Source: Candidatus Aquidulcis sp.
Lineage (GTDB): Bacteria > Chloroflexota > Anaerolineae > Anaerolineales > UBA4823
Reading direction: 5' to 3'
Assembly (NCBI GenBank): GCA_020723385.1
Contig: DYIZ01000011.1
Coordinates: 16,654 to 72,492, forward strand
DNA length: 55,839 nucleotides
Shown here one piece after another: positions 52,965-55,839 of the stretch (positions are counted from its first letter, which is position 1; each line of letters starts with the position of its first letter). The notes beneath the pieces were generated by a model. That model saw nothing but the letters and a program-made list of their open reading frames with translations, made no database searches and was not told the origin of the DNA. The position numbers and the translations under genes are program-made.

Positions 52965-53303
52965 ATGAGCGATATTCTACTTTCGTTATTGGTAACCGCG
53001 ATTGGCATGGGGCTGGTCTTCCTCTCGATCCTGCTTTTGTGGGGGATGATGGCAGCTTTGCTGCGTCTCGCCCCCGAACGAGAACAGCCAGAAGAACCCG
53101 CAGAGGCAACGACCTTGCCTGCTGAAGCCAATATCCCACGCGCCAATAATGCGCGGCTGGCAGCAGCGGTCGCTGTCGCGGTGGCGCTCGGCAAGCAGGC
53201 CGACACTGCTCCTCACGAGTTCCCCCTGCCCCAGACAGCCATGGTCAGCGCCTGGCAGGCAGTGATGCGCTCCGAAATGCTCAGGAAACGAGGCCCTCGA
53301 TGA
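52965..53303 (+). CDS. OadG-like small membrane subunit of the Na+ decarboxylase
   Basis: 112 residues: one N-terminal membrane helix (LLSLLVTAIGMGLVFLSILL), then an Ala/Glu/Pro-rich linker and a soluble tail (WQAVMRSEMLRKRGPR). This matches the gamma/delta subunits (OadG, MmdD) that hold the carboxyltransferase to the membrane pump. The gene is 9 nt after mmdA and overlaps the biotin-carrier gene by 4 nt (ATGA), as expected for an operon with fixed stoichiometry. Confidence 0.85.
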   Translation: MSDILLSLLVTAIGMGLVFLSILLLWGMMAALLRLAPEREQPEEPAEATTLPAEANIPRANNARLAAAVAVAVALGKQADTAPHEFPLPQTAMVSAWQAVMRSEMLRKRGPR

Positions 53304-53779
53304 AAGTTAAAGTCGTGATCCAAGATCAAACCTACGATGTCGAAGTCAACGATTTACGCGCCCGCCCGGTAATTGCGGTGGTAGACGGAAAACCTTACGA
53401 GGTCTGGCCGGAAATGGATACGGCGCGGCCGGGTGCAACTCTGATCCCCACGGGCGAGGCGACTCCCCCGGTAAAAACTGCCCCCGTTGGGCCAAGCGCG
53501 CAGCCGCAGGCGGTCGCCGAGAAACCCGCGGGAGCATCAACCTCCACGGGAGAACGCTCCGCATCGAAAGTCGTGCGCGCCCCGATCCCTGGCGTCATTC
53601 TATCCATTGCAGTTCAAGCTGGCGATAACGTCACCCAGGGACAGGTACTTTGCGTGCTTGAAGCGATGAAGATGAACAATACCATCCGATCATCGCAAGC
53701 GGGGCAGATCGGGGCAGTCAAAATTGTCGTCGGCCAACACGTCAAACATAGCGACGTGCTCATCGAATTCGCCGGGTAG
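53300..53779 (+). CDS. mmdC: Biotin carboxyl carrier subunit
   Basis: 159 residues. After an N-terminal domain of about 45 residues and a Pro/Ala linker (about 55-90), the biotinyl domain runs to the end: VRAPIPGVILSIAVQAGD, the biotinylated Lys in VLEAMKMNNTI, and VVGQHVKHSDVLIEFAG. The EAMKM motif is intact. The carrier moves CO2 from the carboxyltransferase to the membrane beta subunit. It overlaps the gene before it and is followed 9 nt later by the beta subunit gene. Confidence 0.93.
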   Translation: MKVKVVIQDQTYDVEVNDLRARPVIAVVDGKPYEVWPEMDTARPGATLIPTGEATPPVKTAPVGPSAQPQAVAEKPAGASTSTGERSASKVVRAPIPGVILSIAVQAGDNVTQGQVLCVLEAMKMNNTIRSSQAGQIGAVKIVVGQHVKHSDVLIEFAG

Positions 53780-53788
53780 GGTTTTATT

Positions 53789-54934
53789 ATGGATTGGTTA
53801 CAAGTTTTACGTGAGCTGGCTGCCGGTTTTAGCGCCTTCACCTGGGGTAATGCGGTGATGATCGGGGTTGGCGGCATTTTGATTGCGCTGGCAGTGGTCA
53901 AGGAATACGAGCCGGTGCTGTTGCTGCCGATTGGGTTTGGCTGTGTCCTGGCTAATCTGGGGATGTCAGTTTATAACCCGGACAGCTTCCTGAAAGTCAT
54001 CTACGACGCGGGGATCAAAACGGAGTTATTCCCGCTGCTGATTTTTATCGGCGTTGGGGCGATGATTGATTTTCGCCCGCTGCTGGCGATGCCCAAAATG
54101 GTTTTGCTGGGCGCTGCCGGGCAGTTTGGGATCTACGGAACGTTGATTTTAGCCTCGCTGCTCGGCTTCAAGCTGAACGAGGCTGCCTCGATTGGCGTCA
54201 TTGGCGCGATTGACGGGCCGACGGCGATCTTCGTCACCTCCAAGTTGGCCCCCGAACTGCTCGGACCAATTGCGGTGGCGGCGTATTCTTACATGAGCCT
54301 GGTTCCCATCATCCAGCCGCCGATCATGCGCCTGATGACCACTAAAGCTGAGCGGCGGATTCGGATGGAATATTCTCCAAAACCCGTCTCGAAGCTGGCG
54401 GTTATCAGTTTCCCAATCATCGTGACCGTGGTGATCAGCCTGATTGCTCCCAGCGCCGCACCGCTCATCGCCGCGCTGATGTTGGGCAATTTACTCAAAG
54501 AAGCGGGTGTTGTGGACCGTTTGAGCAAAGCCGCCCAAAACGAGATCATCAATATCGCAACGCTGTTCCTGGGCCTGGCAATTGGCGCGACCATGACGGC
54601 GGAGAAATTCCTCTTCGACCCGGCGACTGGCTTCCAATGGCGCACTTTGATGATCATGGGATTGGGTTTGCTGGCCTTTGTGATGGATACTGTCGCTGGT
54701 TTGCTGTTCGGCAAATTTATGGCCTTCATCACCGGCGGCAAGATCAACCCATTGATCGGCGCGTGCGGCATCAGCGCCTTCCCGATGGCCGGGAGGTTAT
54801 CGGCCAAGATGGCGCAGGAAGAGGATTACGAGAATTTCATCCTGATGCACGCCATGGGATCGAACACTGCCGGTCAGCTTGGCAGCGTGGTTGCGGGTGG
54901 TGTTCTGCTGGCCCTGGTTTCTGTATTGGGGTAG
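53789..54934 (+). CDS. mmdB: Sodium-translocating decarboxylase beta subunit
   Basis: Integral membrane pump (OadB/MmdB/GcdB family) that decarboxylates carboxybiotin and exports Na+. 381 residues, 9-11 hydrophobic segments. Key conserved parts: GAIDGPTAIFVTSKLAPELLG with the essential Asp, SYMSLVPIIQPPIMR, and NPLIGACGISAFPMAGRLSA with the Asn/Ser of the second ion site. Nothing looks damaged, in contrast with the carboxyltransferase gene. It is the last gene of the operon; a strong hairpin follows 20 nt later. Confidence 0.95.
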   Translation: MDWLQVLRELAAGFSAFTWGNAVMIGVGGILIALAVVKEYEPVLLLPIGFGCVLANLGMSVYNPDSFLKVIYDAGIKTELFPLLIFIGVGAMIDFRPLLAMPKMVLLGAAGQFGIYGTLILASLLGFKLNEAASIGVIGAIDGPTAIFVTSKLAPELLGPIAVAAYSYMSLVPIIQPPIMRLMTTKAERRIRMEYSPKPVSKLAVISFPIIVTVVISLIAPSAAPLIAALMLGNLLKEAGVVDRLSKAAQNEIINIATLFLGLAIGATMTAEKFLFDPATGFQWRTLMIMGLGLLAFVMDTVAGLLFGKFMAFITGGKINPLIGACGISAFPMAGRLSAKMAQEEDYENFILMHAMGSNTAGQLGSVVAGGVLLALVSVLG

Positions 54935-54954
54935 TATCCATCGAAATTGGTAGG

Positions 54955-54991
54955 AAAGACTCCCGGAGTTTTTGAAACTCCGGGAGTCTTT
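54955..54991. terminator. Perfect 17-bp hairpin ending the decarboxylase operon
   Basis: AAAGACTCCCGGAGTTT at 54955-54971, loop TTG, and its exact complement at 54975-54991. The stem ends in TCTTT, so it can act as a terminator, though the T run is short. The AAAC...GTTT-type design is shared with the palindrome inserted in glpA (16583-16616), so it may belong to the same interspersed family. Confidence 0.85.
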
Positions 54992-55072
54992 GGTGTTGAC
55001 GACAGTTTTGTGCTATACCAGTTCCAAAGGCCTTTTGTTTTGGGTAGGCGTCGCCGAGGGTGTACTGCTCGA

Positions 55073-55839
55073 TTATCCCCTCGGCGTTCTCGTAGGCTTC
55101 ACCGGAACATATATCACATCCCCCGCCCGGATAAGTGTGCTCGTCCCCATGCAGTTGCCCTCTTGCAGCGTGGTCACGCTAACACCAAACTTGACACTGA
55201 TATGCGACAAGGTTTCGTCGGCTTGCACAACGTAGGCTACCCATCCCGCGGGGTGGATGCACCCGGTGGGCGTTTCAGACAACGCCGGCGTAACGGACAT
55301 CTTTGGAATAGTCACAGTAATTGTATTTGTAGGTTGTATCGGCAGCGTAGGGGTTCTGGTCAATGTTGGGGGCGGTTGAGTCGGCGTCGGAATGACGAGA
55401 ACATCCGTTGGGGCAGTGGTCATCGTCGCGTCCGCCGTTGGGGCGCGAATTGGAGCAGGCGACTCAACGATGACAGCCTGGAGACTGGCTGAGGGCGAAG
55501 AGGATGGCGCCGGCGCAAAGGCCTGCGACTCACTTTGCCACCATACAATTGCCGCCGCCGATATCAATAAGATAATTATCCCAGCGCCGATCAAACCTTC
55601 CCATCGCAGCCAAAACGGTTGTGCGCCTGTTTTATTCCGTGGGAGTGTGGCTTTTGATAACTCATCCCGTTTCAGATAAAATGGGCAGTTACTTTTATCC
55701 CCACTGAGGCAGTACTGCGCCTGCAGTTCCAGCTCGATTGGCTTTGGTCGTTTCGCCAGATGACAGCTATTCCTCTCCGATGGGAAAGCTGTACTGGTCG
55801 CGGGGTCCTCATGTAGACCAAAGTAAGGGCAGGATTTAG
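55073..55839 (-). CDS. LysM-domain membrane protein with Cys-rich N-terminus (5' end outside the window)
   Basis: The frame is open to the window edge. From there it reads a Cys/His-rich cytoplasmic part (CPYFGLHEDPATSTAFPSE, NSCHLAKRP, QAQYCLSGDKSNCPFYLKRD), one membrane helix (IGAGIIILLISAAAIVWW), a Thr/Pro-rich exported linker, and a LysM domain (YVVQADETLSHISVKFGVSV, RAGDVIYVPV). The Cys/His set could bind a metal. An internal TTG at 55594 could be taken as the start, but the upstream codons clearly belong to the same protein. It probably binds peptidoglycan or glycan outside the cell. Converges with the decarboxylase operon. Confidence 0.85.
   Translation of the reverse strand, partial: KSCPYFGLHEDPATSTAFPSERNSCHLAKRPKPIELELQAQYCLSGDKSNCPFYLKRDELSKATLPRNKTGAQPFWLRWEGLIGAGIIILLISAAAIVWWQSESQAFAPAPSSSPSASLQAVIVESPAPIRAPTADATMTTAPTDVLVIPTPTQPPPTLTRTPTLPIQPTNTITVTIPKMSVTPALSETPTGCIHPAGWVAYVVQADETLSHISVKFGVSVTTLQEGNCMGTSTLIRAGDVIYVPVKPTRTPRG

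Overview
The window looks like a chromosomal segment of a Chloroflexota bacterium, probably of the Anaerolineae or a nearby lineage. This is an inference from protein style (lipoproteins with Thr/Pro-rich necks, DUF11 and LysM surface proteins, an ETF plus membrane iron-sulfur oxidoreductase pair) and from the many short repeats; no rRNA is present to prove it. Nearly all sequence is coding. I see no tRNA, rRNA, CRISPR array or complete transposon.

Layout. (1) 1-7.3 kb, minus strand: a cell-surface type cluster of a secreted/membrane protein broken by an in-frame TAA, an ABC-2 exporter (ATPase and permease), a Gln/Gly-rich membrane protein, a family 2 glycosyltransferase and a MoxR ATPase cut off at the window edge. 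(2) 7.4-24.7 kb, minus strand: an aldehyde ferredoxin oxidoreductase homologue, a small OB-fold lipoprotein, then a glycerol block (V4R sensor, GGDEF cyclase, glpK, small zinc ribbon, methyltransferase, a glpA-glpB fusion, glpC, YdeI-like protein), ending with two lipoproteins, one a large modular nuclease. (3) 24.8-28.3 kb, plus strand: a stand-alone GyrA C-terminal-like propeller protein overlapping a YegD-like Hsp70, then a nucleotidyltransferase. (4) 28.3-32.2 kb: a lone tyrosine recombinase, three 22-nt tandem repeats that look like a transposon end, and a DUF11 surface protein. (5) 32.5-51.1 kb, minus strand: a long acyl-CoA oxidation gene string (thiolase, 3-hydroxyacyl-CoA dehydrogenase, enoyl-CoA hydratase, three acyl-CoA dehydrogenases, ETF alpha/beta, membrane ETF:quinone-type oxidoreductase, methylmalonyl-CoA mutase large subunit, SCP-x type thiolase plus DUF35 partner, acyl-CoA synthetase, MBL hydrolase). 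(6) 51.4-54.9 kb, plus strand: a Na+-translocating methylmalonyl-CoA decarboxylase operon whose carboxyltransferase gene carries an internal deletion and frameshift. (7) The window ends in a LysM protein.

Metabolic logic (inference): acyl-CoAs are activated and oxidised, electrons pass through ETF to the membrane oxidoreductase and quinone, and the mutase connects succinyl-CoA with methylmalonyl-CoA, which the Na+ pump could decarboxylate to propionyl-CoA while exporting sodium. Glycerol feeds in through GlpK and GlpABC.

The most unusual signal is the repeat landscape. In the acyl-CoA string all ten intercistronic gaps of 58 nt or more hold one palindromic element that starts within about 15 nt of, or overlaps, the stop codon of the upstream gene, yet the elements belong to several unrelated sequence families. 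Separately, tandem arrays of 7- or 8-nt units lie in frame inside coding regions (nuclease, two lipoproteins, glpC, the glpA-glpB junction, three times in the oxidoreductase). Because 7 and 8 are not multiples of 3, such an array encodes the same peptide repeat whichever frame it enters. One array forms the hydrophobic core of a signal peptide, one sits exactly at a gene fusion joint, and a different 15-bp palindrome is inserted in frame in GlpA.
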